A DNA stretch of 64,000 nucleotides, from NCBI RefSeq assembly GCF_964036595.1, contig NZ_OZ038523.1, positions 1,144,501 through 1,208,500 on the forward strand. Direction: 5' to 3'. Under the pieces are notes generated by a model. That model was not told the DNA's origin, did not search any database, and saw only the letters and a list, made by a program, of their open reading frames with translations. Position 1 is the stretch's first letter, and every line of letters begins with the position of its first letter. Source of the stretch: Tenacibaculum sp. 190524A05c (lineage in GTDB: Bacteria; Bacteroidota; Bacteroidia; Flavobacteriales; Flavobacteriaceae). Made by a program: the position numbers and the translations under genes. Below, in pieces: positions 34,095 through 43,874 of the stretch.

Positions 34095-36665
34095 TTAAAA
34101 TGGGTTCTGTTCAAAATCTTTTGAATTTAATTTTGGTTGAATCGCATTATCTGGGAAAATTGTTGCTGGCTTTCCTTTAGTCTTTAATACTCCAACTCTA
34201 ACACCTTCATATATATCAAATAATGGTGGAGGTCCGTCTTGTAATTCTATAAAATCTTCAAGATTATTCCTTACAACATGTTCGAAAGCTTCAATAATTT
34301 TAGCTTTATCCCAGTTTATTGGGAACCATGATTGTCCTGTATTATTTCTACCTTCGATTAATCTTTTAACTTTTTTATCATGCTTCTCAACACCACCTAT
34401 TCTTACTCCATTTTCAAAAGTATGTTCTATCTTATACTTTCTCCCTATACTATCTAAGAAATCTATGTTATCCTGTCCATGTCCTCCAACTTTCATTTTT
34501 CCTGGCAATAAACTTTTCTTAGGATTTGCTGGTAACGAAAATTCTCCTTCATTAGCATGTTTAACTACATCGTCTGTGATTTCAAGTAATATTCTTTTTA
34601 TATTTTGAATTTCATCCAAATACTTCTTAACAAAATCGTCAGATTTATCTTTAAGTTTTAAAAGAATATCTTTTAAAAACTCTTCAGCTTGTTTTTTGGT
34701 TAAACCTTCTTCAATATTCTTACCATTATAGAAAAAAGCATAAACTCCTTCTTCATTTTCCAGCATGGCAACACCAATTCTTTTTAGTTTATTCCAAACA
34801 TTGGTTCTAACAGCATTAAAAAATGCTTTACCTAAAACTGAAATTGGGTCAACAAATGTATAAGCAACTTTACCTACTAATATAACTTTTGCTTGTAAAC
34901 CAGCAATAAACTCATTTATCCAAGTTTTTAAGGTATCTATATGCTTACCAATATTCTTAGAAAACTCAACAAGAGTGTCAACTAGTTTTACAAATGTATC
35001 AATACCAAAGTTTACAGTTTTTCTTACTCTACTTACTGTACTGTTTAATAAATCCTTATATGATTTTAATACAAGTTTTAAGGCCTTTGCAACATTTGCC
35101 GTACCTCCTGTAGCCATAAAAGTTACTACTTCTGAAGCTATAAAACCAACAATTGCTCCTAAATGATAACCAATTGCCCCTGGATCAATTTTAATATTAG
35201 CAATACTATTAGCTGCGCTTACTACAGCTGCATAAGCTAACCTTGGTAAGCTAGCTAAAAAACCAGTAAATTTAAACAGGTTTTCTAAAGTAAAAGCATT
35301 GTTGAAAGCATCTATCAATCCTTCAAAACTTTCTGCCAATAAACTAAAATAAGTACCTGGTGATTCAAAGAACTTAGTACTACCTTGTATTACTGCATTT
35401 AATACATCAAATAGTAATGCCAAGATATCAAAAACAGATTTTATAAAATCTATAATACTGTTAATTAGTCCAACTATTAAACCATTGATGAAGTAATATA
35501 AATCTATCCAATTATCTAAAACAGCTTCAAAGAAATCTTTTAATATTCCAGGAATACCTTCAAGAACTTGTATTACTTTATCTAAGTTAAAAGGAACTAT
35601 TTTTCTTATCAGTTCATTTTCTAAAATTGTTTTTACTGCATTAGTCGCTTTAACACTTAAAGGTTCTATATAAGTTTTGAATATTGATTTAGCAAAAGCT
35701 TCAATATTAATCCCATCGTCACTATCTATTTTAGGTAATAAAGAAGTAAATTTTGCATTCTCCTTGTCATTATCAAGCGTTTTCCAATACTGTTCACCTA
35801 ACTTTAATGTATTTATTTCTTCACTAATCGTTTTAAAAGTGCCTGAGACAGCCGAAAATACTTCGTTTGATCCCCAGCGTAATACTCTACCTCCTATTGA
35901 CAATAATTCGGTGGGTGTTATAAAGTAAAAAATACTAGTCTCATCTTTTAACTCCTCTCGAATCATTGTAGAAAGGTCATTAGTCTCTAAACTAACACCA
36001 TAAGCCCTAGCTACTTGTGATATAGAAATTCTATCTACCTCTGGTAACGTTTTTACGTTCTTACCTTTCTTAATTCTAAATACAGTTCCAAACGCATTTG
36101 TTCCACCAGCCGATTCAACAAAAATTACTACCTGATGCGCATTTATATCTGCAACACTTTGGTAAGCTCTTTCTAACTTTGCTCCGTTATCACTAACAAA
36201 TAAAGTTACAAATGCATCAAATTCTACACTTTGTTCAGGACGTGGTTTAGGAGAAGGGTTAGCTTGAATTATAATTTCATCCAAATCTAAACTACCATCT
36301 ATTTTAATGTAGTATTTATCATTTATTTTATAATAAGGTACAGGTTCATTAGAAAAGTCAGCAATGTATTCATTAACAAATGCTAATACTTCTTCCGTAG
36401 GAATTGACTCTAACGGTTCACTAATTACTCCAGTAGGTCCATTGTTTTCAAGAAAAAAATCACCGTACTCTCCTGATAATCTACTATTAAAATGAATGAA
36501 CCATCTATCTGGACTTTTAAAACCTTCCTCTATTTCAATATAAATATTCTCACTAGGTGGTTTTGTTTCTTGTATTTTATCCTGTAAAACATCTGAAAAC
36601 ACTACCAAATTTTCAAAATTGGTTTTATGCTTAAAATGTTTTACACCATATTCATATGCGTACAT
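34095..36665 (-). CDS. Polymorphic toxin with C-terminal EndoU nuclease domain, 856 aa
   Basis: The last ~130 residues match the bacterial EndoU endoribonuclease pattern: KMKVGGHGQDNIDFLDSIGR (His729), YKIEHTFENGVRIGGVEKHD, TGQSWFPINWDKAKIIEAFE, then YEGVRVGVLKTKGKPATIFP. His729 and the His/Lys residues after it fit the catalytic set. The toxin would cut RNA in the target cell. Residues 1-140 form an unknown N-terminal domain with no signal peptide. About 150-320 is a mixed domain. About 370-560 holds several strongly hydrophobic helices (YYFINGLIVGLINSIIDFIK; GAIGYHLGAIVGFIASEVVT) that may help membrane passage or packing. No VgrG, PAAR, Rhs or T9SS marker is visible, so the export route is open. 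The 1239-aa gene precedes it and a likely immunity gene follows. Confidence 0.88.
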   Translation of the reverse strand: MYAYEYGVKHFKHKTNFENLVVFSDVLQDKIQETKPPSENIYIEIEEGFKSPDRWFIHFNSRLSGEYGDFFLENNGPTGVISEPLESIPTEEVLAFVNEYIADFSNEPVPYYKINDKYYIKIDGSLDLDEIIIQANPSPKPRPEQSVEFDAFVTLFVSDNGAKLERAYQSVADINAHQVVIFVESAGGTNAFGTVFRIKKGKNVKTLPEVDRISISQVARAYGVSLETNDLSTMIREELKDETSIFYFITPTELLSIGGRVLRWGSNEVFSAVSGTFKTISEEINTLKLGEQYWKTLDNDKENAKFTSLLPKIDSDDGINIEAFAKSIFKTYIEPLSVKATNAVKTILENELIRKIVPFNLDKVIQVLEGIPGILKDFFEAVLDNWIDLYYFINGLIVGLINSIIDFIKSVFDILALLFDVLNAVIQGSTKFFESPGTYFSLLAESFEGLIDAFNNAFTLENLFKFTGFLASLPRLAYAAVVSAANSIANIKIDPGAIGYHLGAIVGFIASEVVTFMATGGTANVAKALKLVLKSYKDLLNSTVSRVRKTVNFGIDTFVKLVDTLVEFSKNIGKHIDTLKTWINEFIAGLQAKVILVGKVAYTFVDPISVLGKAFFNAVRTNVWNKLKRIGVAMLENEEGVYAFFYNGKNIEEGLTKKQAEEFLKDILLKLKDKSDDFVKKYLDEIQNIKRILLEITDDVVKHANEGEFSLPANPKKSLLPGKMKVGGHGQDNIDFLDSIGRKYKIEHTFENGVRIGGVEKHDKKVKRLIEGRNNTGQSWFPINWDKAKIIEAFEHVVRNNLEDFIELQDGPPPLFDIYEGVRVGVLKTKGKPATIFPDNAIQPKLNSKDFEQNPF

Positions 36666-36694
36666 AGCTTTCTTTTAATTCCAATTCATAACAG

Positions 36695-36743
36695 CTTACC
36701 CTAGAGCTCTTCTTTTCAGAAGAGCCCAGTTTTACTGGGTAAG
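36695..36743. other. Branched hairpin between the 1239-aa gene and the EndoU toxin gene
   Basis: CTTACCC (36695-36701) pairs with GGGTAAG (36737-36743). Within them GCTCTTC (36706-36712) pairs with GAAGAGC (36719-36725). An alternative stem, CCCAGT with ACTGGG (36725-36739), competes with the outer one. A T7 run follows on the plus strand but not on the minus strand, where both genes lie. It is therefore not a normal terminator for them. It may process or attenuate the shared mRNA. Confidence 0.5.
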
Positions 36744-36753
36744 TTTTTTTATT

Positions 36754-39700
36754 TTAAACTATTGTGTTTGTTTCTCCAACAATGTCAAAATCAATTCCAT
36801 CTTGCGTTGAAGTTGTAGATGTATCTCCTAGTTTTACATTAGAAGCTAAGAAGGTATTTCCTTCATTACATTCTGTACTACATGGTAATCCGTCTTCGTT
36901 TAGAACAACAGAACTTGCTTGTAAAACAGTTAAGGAAGTAGGCACTCTTGTTTCCCAAGGTTTACCTTCTACTTCACCAATCGTGCTTTTTAACTCTTCT
37001 GCAATAGAAAGATATAAATCGTCATTAATATCTGTTACTAAGCTTTCTCCGTTCCAAATTTCACCAGTTTCCATGAACCAGTTTACTGCATGTTCAAATC
37101 CTGGACGAACTGGCACTACAGCTCTTGCCATTCCACTCTGTAAAAAGGCTTTAAATATTGGATCTTTACCGTCTAAATAATCAAAGCTCTCTGCCCAGCT
37201 AGAACTAGCTTTGTAGAAATATGGATAAAAAGTATAAGCCATAATTTCCCAATCGAATGCTTGTTCAAAAAACTTAACTACAGAAGCATGTTGCTCTAAA
37301 GATTTTCTATCTTCAATTTTTGTTGCATCTGTTCCATAATGACTTTCACTTACTGATAAATCCTCAAAAGGTGAAGTCATTAATTCGATAGCCGTACGTT
37401 TAATCTCACGTTTTTCGATACCTCTATTTAATTGAGAACTAAACTCTCTCTGCTTTTCTTCTCCAGTTTCATCAACATCTTGGTTCTGGAAATCATTATA
37501 TTCACTTACACGTTCATTATAAGCTTCCATAATGGCATTAAATGTTTCTGTTTGCCATTGCTTTTTCCCTTCTTCAGAAAGTTCAAAATCAAGTGCAAAA
37601 CTTACATTGCACTCTTGCTCCATATCATATGCCATTGCAGCAACAGAGATTTTATCAGAGTAACTAAAGTCAAAATTATGATACTCTACATCATTTTTTT
37701 TCACATTTCCTCCGTTAGCATTAGTTACATCAGCTACACATAAATGTTCTTTTGAAATGTTTCCAACTGTTGCTATAATTTTTGGCCACTCTCTACCTGA
37801 TAAGTGATACATCATTTGTCCTGTTGACTGTGCTTTTTTACAAACAAAACCTTGTGGAATTTCTATTTCATCTGCCATAGAAGCATATTTTTGACTATCA
37901 CGAGTTCCAGTTATTGAAATTTTATAACTTTTACTTATCGAATAATCTTCAGGATATGCATTAACTTCAGCGTTATAATAAGATGCAATTTTTTGATAGT
38001 TAGCCTTTGTCAACTGACTAGGTTCAGAAAGCCCTCCTGTCAATCCAAAAGCTTCAATTTTCTTTGGATTTACAGGCATTTTTGGAGAAATTAACTTGTT
38101 CGTATTTTCCTCATCAAAATTTAAATACTTATCAATATAGAACTTAGCTGGTTCTGGTATGGCAAATTCATACATTAATCGCTTACCATAGTTTACTAAG
38201 GTATTTTTATAAATAACATCTACCCAACGATATACTCCAGTAACATGCTCGTCTCCTTTTCTATTGTCAAAACCATGTGTGTTGTTTTCTTCAAATTCCT
38301 TTAAAATTCGAGACGTTCTTTTGGTACTGATTTTTTCAACTACACGTTCTAAAGCTCGCTCTGTAACTTCCTGTGCGTAATTTCTTGCTTGTAAATTAGA
38401 ATTTGAAACTGCACTACTTGAGGTATTTGCTACATTAGTTCCAGCACTATAACTACCGTTACCAAGAGGAAAACTTCCAGTGACACTTGCACTGGCTCCA
38501 ACACTTGTTGAATTATCTTGATCTACTATTGAAGAAGCCTCTGTTTGCAACTCATTACGCTCCGTAGTTGTTGTATCTGTTAAGTTTTCAACTTCTCTTT
38601 CTGAAGATCTTTCTGAAGTTACTTCAGACACTCTTAAATTACGAGTAGCACGTTCTTTATATTCACGAGCCATTACATTTTCAATATGAGAAACTTCACC
38701 AGGCACATAACAACATACTTCTTGTTCTACTCTTCTAAAATCAGCAATTCCTAATTGCGATACTCCGTATATATTGGTATCCTTCCCTTCAGAACTATCA
38801 ACATCGCCTCCACTAGTATCTCCTGAGGTATCACCCGTAGAATCCGTAGCAGTTTTAAACTCGTAAATACCTCCTATTTGCCTCGACTCTAAAAAACCTA
38901 CATCACTATATACAGTAATATCGCGTTCATTATCGAATGAAATAATTTGTTCATTATTTAAAGTCAGTTCACCTTTTAGCTTATAGGTAGTTTCGCTAAG
39001 TGCAATTCCTTCTGGAAATAATTTTACATAAAGTAAGGTATTTCCAGTATCTCTATTGATAGTACCAAATGTAGTTCCAGCAAAAGCAACATCTCCTCCT
39101 ACACTATTTGTTAATTCGTAATTAGCGGCAGTTACATATAAACTTTTCGCATTTGGAATTGTAAACCACATCATGATAAACTCTTGTCCTCTTTGTATAG
39201 AGTTTACATAACCACCATAACTTCGTAATAATTCTGTACTTGTATTTGGTAAACTTATTGTTTCACCTCCAATAGTTGCAGTTTGTGAAGTATTTGGTGT
39301 ACTATCAGAAATTACTTGCAATTGGTTGTTGATATTCTGTTGTAACACCGTAGAAACTTCCGAAAATGTATCATAGATTTCAAACTCCGAAGAGTTGATT
39401 AACTCTTGAGTTTCAATGGATAACTGTGCATATGACTTGTTTTGAGGATCTAATGATTTTCCTGCTGTTTCATCATCTACTCTGATAAACTCGTCTGATT
39501 TCGTATAATTTACTTGAAGCCCTTCCAAAGCTGGATACGTTTCTATTTGCGTAGTTTCTCCAGTTTCAGGATCTGTAATCGTTACAAGAGTTGGATCTCC
39601 TGAAGTAATTGTAGCCACTTGCTGTTCATATGCAGCAACCGCTTCTTGGTATGCTTTTTCTTCTTCTTTTTTATAAACAACTTCTGCTCTTTTAATTTCT

Positions 39701-40473
39701 TTTAACGCATTTTCATACGTTGAAATTTTTTCTTGTGCTCTTTCTACTGTATTAACCTTACGTATATATTCAGTTGTACTAGATGAAGCTACTGAATTAG
39801 TGGTAGTATTATTTATATCTTTTTTAGTATATAATACTTCCTTTGGAATTACAACACTAGCATTTGCAATAATTGATAAAGTATCTGAATCAAACGTAAT
39901 ACCTGTAGTTGGCTGCCCAATTACGGCAACAGGCACTGTATTGGTATGCTTTAAAAAATGATTTGCAATTAGCATTTGAATTAATGCTTCTCGTACACTT
40001 GTAGATTTCTTATTAATTGTTTGATAAAATAAATTATTCCATACTACTATTTCTTCTTCAGTAGTTAAAATAATATCAGAAACTGGTGGGAAAGCTTCAG
40101 CATAATTGCTTCTTATGATTGTATCTAAATTACTAGCTACTAATTCTTGAGATAAATTGTATTTATTTCTTAATAACCATTTTGAAAACTGATACAATAC
40201 CCCGTAAGAACCAAATAAAGGTGTTCCTTTTTCTTTTAATTGATATGTACTTTCTATTGGTGTAAATGTATCTTCGGTATAAGCTCCTTTCAATGCATTT
40301 ACTTTTTCTTCTTCTGTAGTAACACTTCTTGCAGCAACATGAGCCTTACTATCATCCTCTCTACCTTCTGGATACGTAACGAAATATAGATTTTTTTTAC
40401 TATCATCAGCTAATTGCGGTGAGCGTAATGTTACGAATCTAAATAGATTAGACTTAATCGGTTTTTTTTCCAT
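36754..40473 (-). CDS. Unrecognised 1239-aa cytoplasmic-type protein of the toxin locus
   Basis: There is no signal peptide. The N-terminal part (NLFRFVTLRSPQLADDSKKN, then LYFVTYPEGRED) is followed near 265-300 by a coiled-coil-like stretch (ALKEIKRAEVVYKKEEEKAY). Near 400-570 is a beta-rich region (EFIMMWFTIPNAKSLYVTAA). A highly patterned segment follows near 585-605, EVCCYVPGEVSHIENVMARE, running into a region rich in E, R, S and T (SERSSEREVENLTDTTTTER). Then comes a Gly/Ser-rich stretch and another helical part to about 725 (ALERVVEKISTKRTSRILKE). The C-terminal 500 residues are mixed and end DGIDFDIVGETNTIV. I associate the CCYVPGEVSHIENV phrase with large uncharacterised Bacteroidota proteins but know no function. 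It is first in the row ahead of the EndoU toxin, so a role in toxin delivery or assembly is the leading guess. Confidence 0.78.
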   Translation of the reverse strand: MEKKPIKSNLFRFVTLRSPQLADDSKKNLYFVTYPEGREDDSKAHVAARSVTTEEEKVNALKGAYTEDTFTPIESTYQLKEKGTPLFGSYGVLYQFSKWLLRNKYNLSQELVASNLDTIIRSNYAEAFPPVSDIILTTEEEIVVWNNLFYQTINKKSTSVREALIQMLIANHFLKHTNTVPVAVIGQPTTGITFDSDTLSIIANASVVIPKEVLYTKKDINNTTTNSVASSSTTEYIRKVNTVERAQEKISTYENALKEIKRAEVVYKKEEEKAYQEAVAAYEQQVATITSGDPTLVTITDPETGETTQIETYPALEGLQVNYTKSDEFIRVDDETAGKSLDPQNKSYAQLSIETQELINSSEFEIYDTFSEVSTVLQQNINNQLQVISDSTPNTSQTATIGGETISLPNTSTELLRSYGGYVNSIQRGQEFIMMWFTIPNAKSLYVTAANYELTNSVGGDVAFAGTTFGTINRDTGNTLLYVKLFPEGIALSETTYKLKGELTLNNEQIISFDNERDITVYSDVGFLESRQIGGIYEFKTATDSTGDTSGDTSGGDVDSSEGKDTNIYGVSQLGIADFRRVEQEVCCYVPGEVSHIENVMAREYKERATRNLRVSEVTSERSSEREVENLTDTTTTERNELQTEASSIVDQDNSTSVGASASVTGSFPLGNGSYSAGTNVANTSSSAVSNSNLQARNYAQEVTERALERVVEKISTKRTSRILKEFEENNTHGFDNRKGDEHVTGVYRWVDVIYKNTLVNYGKRLMYEFAIPEPAKFYIDKYLNFDEENTNKLISPKMPVNPKKIEAFGLTGGLSEPSQLTKANYQKIASYYNAEVNAYPEDYSISKSYKISITGTRDSQKYASMADEIEIPQGFVCKKAQSTGQMMYHLSGREWPKIIATVGNISKEHLCVADVTNANGGNVKKNDVEYHNFDFSYSDKISVAAMAYDMEQECNVSFALDFELSEEGKKQWQTETFNAIMEAYNERVSEYNDFQNQDVDETGEEKQREFSSQLNRGIEKREIKRTAIELMTSPFEDLSVSESHYGTDATKIEDRKSLEQHASVVKFFEQAFDWEIMAYTFYPYFYKASSSWAESFDYLDGKDPIFKAFLQSGMARAVVPVRPGFEHAVNWFMETGEIWNGESLVTDINDDLYLSIAEELKSTIGEVEGKPWETRVPTSLTVLQASSVVLNEDGLPCSTECNEGNTFLASNVKLGDTSTTSTQDGIDFDIVGETNTIV

Positions 40474-40757
40474 ATGATAACTTTTTTAATTGTTTTTACA
40501 GCGTTGTTTTTAAAATTACGCACAGCACAAAACACTTATAACAAAAAATCGTTATAACTGGTAATATTCGAAATTTTAATAGTGTGGTGTTCTATAGCAA
40601 TTTTTAAACAACACTTTAATTAGTTGAGTAGAATACTCTTTTTCTCGCGAAGCCAAATTACAAAAAAATCATTTCCTAAATGTTAAAAGTAGGACTTAAC
40701 GAAGTGTTAAAAAATATAAGAAACTGAAAGTCAGAATTTAAAAATCATAAAATTTGA
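40474..40757. other. Intergenic stretch upstream of the 1239-aa gene
   Basis: This AT-rich 284-base stretch should hold the promoter of the toxin locus and the end of the small Lacal_2735-type gene. I found no clear TTTG-N19-TAnnTTTG match, no ECF-type element and no open frame worth listing. Confidence 0.5.
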
Positions 40758-40931
40758 TTACACCGCATTTTTTAAACTCTCTATCTGATTCAGTATACGT
40801 TGAGCTTCATTATATTTAATGGAGCTTTCTTTTTGGTTTATTGATAATAAACGCTCTCTTTCTTCCATCAATCTATTATACTGATCACGTAATTTATCCT
40901 CAACTGATTTCTTTTTAAAAAAAGTAAACAT
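40758..40931 (-). CDS. Lacal_2735-family small protein, 57 aa
   Basis: The product begins MFTFFKKKSVEDKLRDQYNR and ends QRILNQIESLKNAV, with LMEERERLLSINQKESSIKY between. The MFxFFKKKxxxxKLxxxYxxLxxE start and the helical, charged remainder match the short Lacal_2735 proteins found across the Flavobacteriia. They are single-gene, cytoplasmic and of unknown function. It stands alone between the toxin locus and ilvA, in a common small-gene position. Confidence 0.8.
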   Translation of the reverse strand: MFTFFKKKSVEDKLRDQYNRLMEERERLLSINQKESSIKYNEAQRILNQIESLKNAV

Positions 40932-40979
40932 GATCTTTGTTTTAGTTAGTATTATGACGATTTCTTCAGGAAAAACAAG

Positions 40980-41014
40980 TTTGTTTAACCTATTTCAAAT
41001 ATAAGTTAAACAAA
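40980..41014 (-). terminator. Possible terminator of the ilv operon
   Basis: TTTGTTTAAC (40980-40989) and GTTAAACAAA (41005-41014) form a perfect 10-bp AT-rich stem with a 15-base loop. The minus strand continues CTTGTTTTTCC. It lies 57 bases past the ilvA stop. Confidence 0.5.
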
Positions 41015-41070
41015 AATTAAAAACAAACTGATTTTCAAAAAGTTATAGAATTATTAACCTATGTAAATAT

Positions 41071-42339
41071 TTAAACTAAAAACTCAAACAAATTAGGTTT
41101 ATCATTTAAGTACTCTCCAAAAAAGTTTAAACTTTTCATTCGTTCAATAAGTGGTGCTAAATCTTCACTTTTAACTAGTTCAATACCTACAACAGCCGGA
41201 CCATTTTCTCGTGTAGTTTTTTTAGAGTATTCGAAAAACGTAATATCATCATGTTCTCCGAGTACGTTCATAACAAATTCTTTCAGGGCTCCTGCTCTTT
41301 GAGGGAATCTTATAATGAAATAATGTTTTAAGCCATTATAAAGTAATGCTCGCTCTTTTATTTCTGCAGTTCTTGTGATATCGTTATTACTACCACTTAC
41401 AACGCAAACCACATTTTTTCCTTCAATTTCCTCTTTGTAAAAATCAAGTGCACTTACAGTTAAAGCTCCTGCAGGTTCAACAACAATAGCTTCTTTATTA
41501 TACATCTCCAGAATCGTTTGACAAACTTTACCTTCTGGAACGGTTATCATTTTTTCTAAATTCTCTAAACAAATTTTATGCGTAAGTTCTCCTACCTTTT
41601 GAACAGCTGCGCCGTCCACAAACTTGTCTATAGAAGGTAATTTTACAGCTTCTGATTTTTCAATTGCTAATTGCATGGATGGAGCTCCAGATGGTTCAAC
41701 TCCAATAATTTTGGTTTGAGGTGATATATATTTAAAAACTGAAGACAATCCCGAAGCTAATCCTCCTCCACCAACTGGAACAAAAACATAATCAATAATA
41801 TCATCCGATTGTTCTAATATTTCTAAACCAACCGTAGCTTGACCTTCGATTACTTTTTCATCATCAAAAGGATGAACAAAAGTTTTATTTTCTAATTCAG
41901 CATTTTGTATTGCCTCATTATAGGAATCATCAAAAGTGTCTCCAACTAATTTGATGGTAACATAATCAGCACCAAATATTTTTACTTGTTCAACTTTCTG
42001 TTTTGGCGTTGGAGCTGGCATAAAAATAGTTCCGAAGATTTTCTTTTTATTACATGCCAAAGCCACCCCTTGCGCATGATTCCCAGCACTAGCACAAACA
42101 ATTCCTTTTTCTAATTCTTGACTTGATAAGGAGCTAATTTTATTAAAAGCACCTCTAATTTTGTAAGATCTTACTTGTTGTAAATCTTCTCTTTTTAAAA
42201 GAACATTTGCGTTGTATTTATTTGATAAATTAAAATTTTGCTGCAAAGGAGTTACTACCGCAACATTTTTCAATGTAACGGCAGCTTCCTTTATTGCTTT
42301 TAATTCTGGAAAATATATTTTACTTACAACTGATTCCAT
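41071..42339 (-). CDS. ilvA: Threonine ammonia-lyase (threonine deaminase), 422 aa
   Basis: It converts threonine to 2-oxobutanoate and ammonia, the first committed step to isoleucine, using PLP in the cytoplasm. The PLP lysine is Lys60 in VRSYKIRGAFNK, and the phosphate-binding loop is VFVPVGGGGLASG. After ~330 residues comes one ACT-like regulatory domain (YFIIRFPQRAGALKEFVMNV to NLFEFLV), which is the shorter, single-domain form common in this phylum; E. coli IlvA has a double one. It is last in the ilv operon and begins 3 bases after ilvC ends. Confidence 0.96.
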   Translation of the reverse strand: MESVVSKIYFPELKAIKEAAVTLKNVAVVTPLQQNFNLSNKYNANVLLKREDLQQVRSYKIRGAFNKISSLSSQELEKGIVCASAGNHAQGVALACNKKKIFGTIFMPAPTPKQKVEQVKIFGADYVTIKLVGDTFDDSYNEAIQNAELENKTFVHPFDDEKVIEGQATVGLEILEQSDDIIDYVFVPVGGGGLASGLSSVFKYISPQTKIIGVEPSGAPSMQLAIEKSEAVKLPSIDKFVDGAAVQKVGELTHKICLENLEKMITVPEGKVCQTILEMYNKEAIVVEPAGALTVSALDFYKEEIEGKNVVCVVSGSNNDITRTAEIKERALLYNGLKHYFIIRFPQRAGALKEFVMNVLGEHDDITFFEYSKKTTRENGPAVVGIELVKSEDLAPLIERMKSLNFFGEYLNDKPNLFEFLV

Positions 42340-42342
42340 TGT

Positions 42343-43845
42343 TTATGATAAGACTAGTTCCTCCTCTACTTTCTCTTCTTTTATCGCTTTCATAGAAGTC
42401 ATAGCTTCTCTTAATCGCTCTCCTACCTTTTCTATTGGATGATTTCTAATGGCTTTATTTACTTTAATCAATTGTGCATTATCTACATGGTTTGAACTTG
42501 AAAACTCTTTTCCGACTAAATCTGTAGTCACCGTTTTCATAAAATCAGTTAGTAATGGCTTAGCCGCATGATCGAATAAATAACATCCATATTCCGCAGT
42601 ATCAGAGATGATTCTATTCATTTCATATAACTTCTTTCTTGCAACTGTATTAGCAATTAATGGTAGTTCATGTAAAGACTCGTAATACGCTGATTCTTCA
42701 ATAATTCCTGAAGCAACCATAGTTTCAAAAGCCAACTCTACTCCAGATTTTACAAAAGCAACTAATAGCGTTCCTTTGTCGAAATATTCTTGTTCTGAAA
42801 CTCCAACTTCTGTAGCTTCTGTTTTTTCAAAACCAGTTTCTGCTGTAGCTGCTCTCCAAGACAATAAATCTTTATCATCTTTCGCCCAATCTTCCATCAT
42901 TGTAGATGAAAAATGACCAGACATAATATCAGACATATGTTTGTCAAATAATGGTTGAAGAATTTCTTTTAATTCTTCAGATAATTGATATGCTTTAAGT
43001 TTGGCTGGATTCGAAAGACGATCCATCATATTTGTTATTCCTCCATGTTTTAAAGCTTCGGTTATCGTTTCCCAACCGTATTGAACCAATTTACTTGCAA
43101 AATGAGGTTCTACACCTTCTTCTACCATTTTGTCAAAACATAAAATTGAAGCTGTTTGTAATACTCCACAGAGTATTGTTTGTTCACCCATTAAATCAGA
43201 TTTTACCTCAGCCACAAAAGATGATTCTAAAACTCCAGCTCGATGTCCACCTGTTGCGAAAGCATATGCTTTTGCTTGTGCTAAACCTTTTGATTCAGGA
43301 TCATTAGCTGGATGAACTGCAATTAATGTTGGAACTCCAAATCCTCTTTTATATTCTTCTCTAACTTCACTCCCAGGACATTTAGGTGCAACCATAATTA
43401 CTGTTAAATCCTTACGAACTTGAGTTCCTTCTTCAACAATATTAAATCCATGAGAATATGATAATGTCGCTCCTTCTTTCATTAATGGCATCACAGCTTT
43501 TACAACATTACTATGTTGCTTATCCGGAGTTAAATTACATACCAAATCCGCATTTGGAATTAACTCTTCATAAGTGCCTACAACAAAATTATTATCTGTT
43601 GCATTTTTATACGACTGACGTTGTTCTTTAATTGCAGATGGTCTTAAAGCATAAGATACATCTAAACCAGAATCTCTCATGTTCAATCCTTGGTTCAAAC
43701 CTTGTGCACCACAACCTACAATAACAACTTTCTTACCTTTTAATGCCTCAATTCCTTCAGAAAACTCTTCAGATTCCATGAATCTACATTTTCCTAATTG
43801 TTCTATTTTTTCTCTTAATGATAACTGGTTAAAATAATTTCCCAT
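42343..43845 (-). CDS. ilvC: Ketol-acid reductoisomerase, long (class II) form, 500 aa
   Basis: It isomerises and reduces acetolactate and acetohydroxybutyrate with NADPH in valine and isoleucine synthesis. The nucleotide-binding motif is [20 protein letters not shown], followed by [18 protein letters not shown] with basic residues suited to NADPH. Acidic metal-binding residues lie in [16 protein letters not shown] and in the second knotted domain. At 500 residues it has the duplicated C-terminal domain of class II enzymes, as in enterobacteria; class I enzymes are about 330 residues. It lies 3 bases before ilvA and 29 after ilvN. Confidence 0.97.
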   Translation of the reverse strand: MGNYFNQLSLREKIEQLGKCRFMESEEFSEGIEALKGKKVVIVGCGAQGLNQGLNMRDSGLDVSYALRPSAIKEQRQSYKNATDNNFVVGTYEELIPNADLVCNLTPDKQHSNVVKAVMPLMKEGATLSYSHGFNIVEEGTQVRKDLTVIMVAPKCPGSEVREEYKRGFGVPTLIAVHPANDPESKGLAQAKAYAFATGGHRAGVLESSFVAEVKSDLMGEQTILCGVLQTASILCFDKMVEEGVEPHFASKLVQYGWETITEALKHGGITNMMDRLSNPAKLKAYQLSEELKEILQPLFDKHMSDIMSGHFSSTMMEDWAKDDKDLLSWRAATAETGFEKTEATEVGVSEQEYFDKGTLLVAFVKSGVELAFETMVASGIIEESAYYESLHELPLIANTVARKKLYEMNRIISDTAEYGCYLFDHAAKPLLTDFMKTVTTDLVGKEFSSSNHVDNAQLIKVNKAIRNHPIEKVGERLREAMTSMKAIKEEKVEEELVLS

Positions 43846-43874
43846 GATGTTATTTTTTTCTACTTAGTGTTTGT

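Noticed and set aside
36679..36702. A GGGTAA (36702-36695 region) on the minus strand that looks like a seventh ECF element
   Set aside because: The bases 12 positions on read TGGAATTAAAAG and not CTGTACAATAAT; GGGTAA here is one arm of the hairpin.
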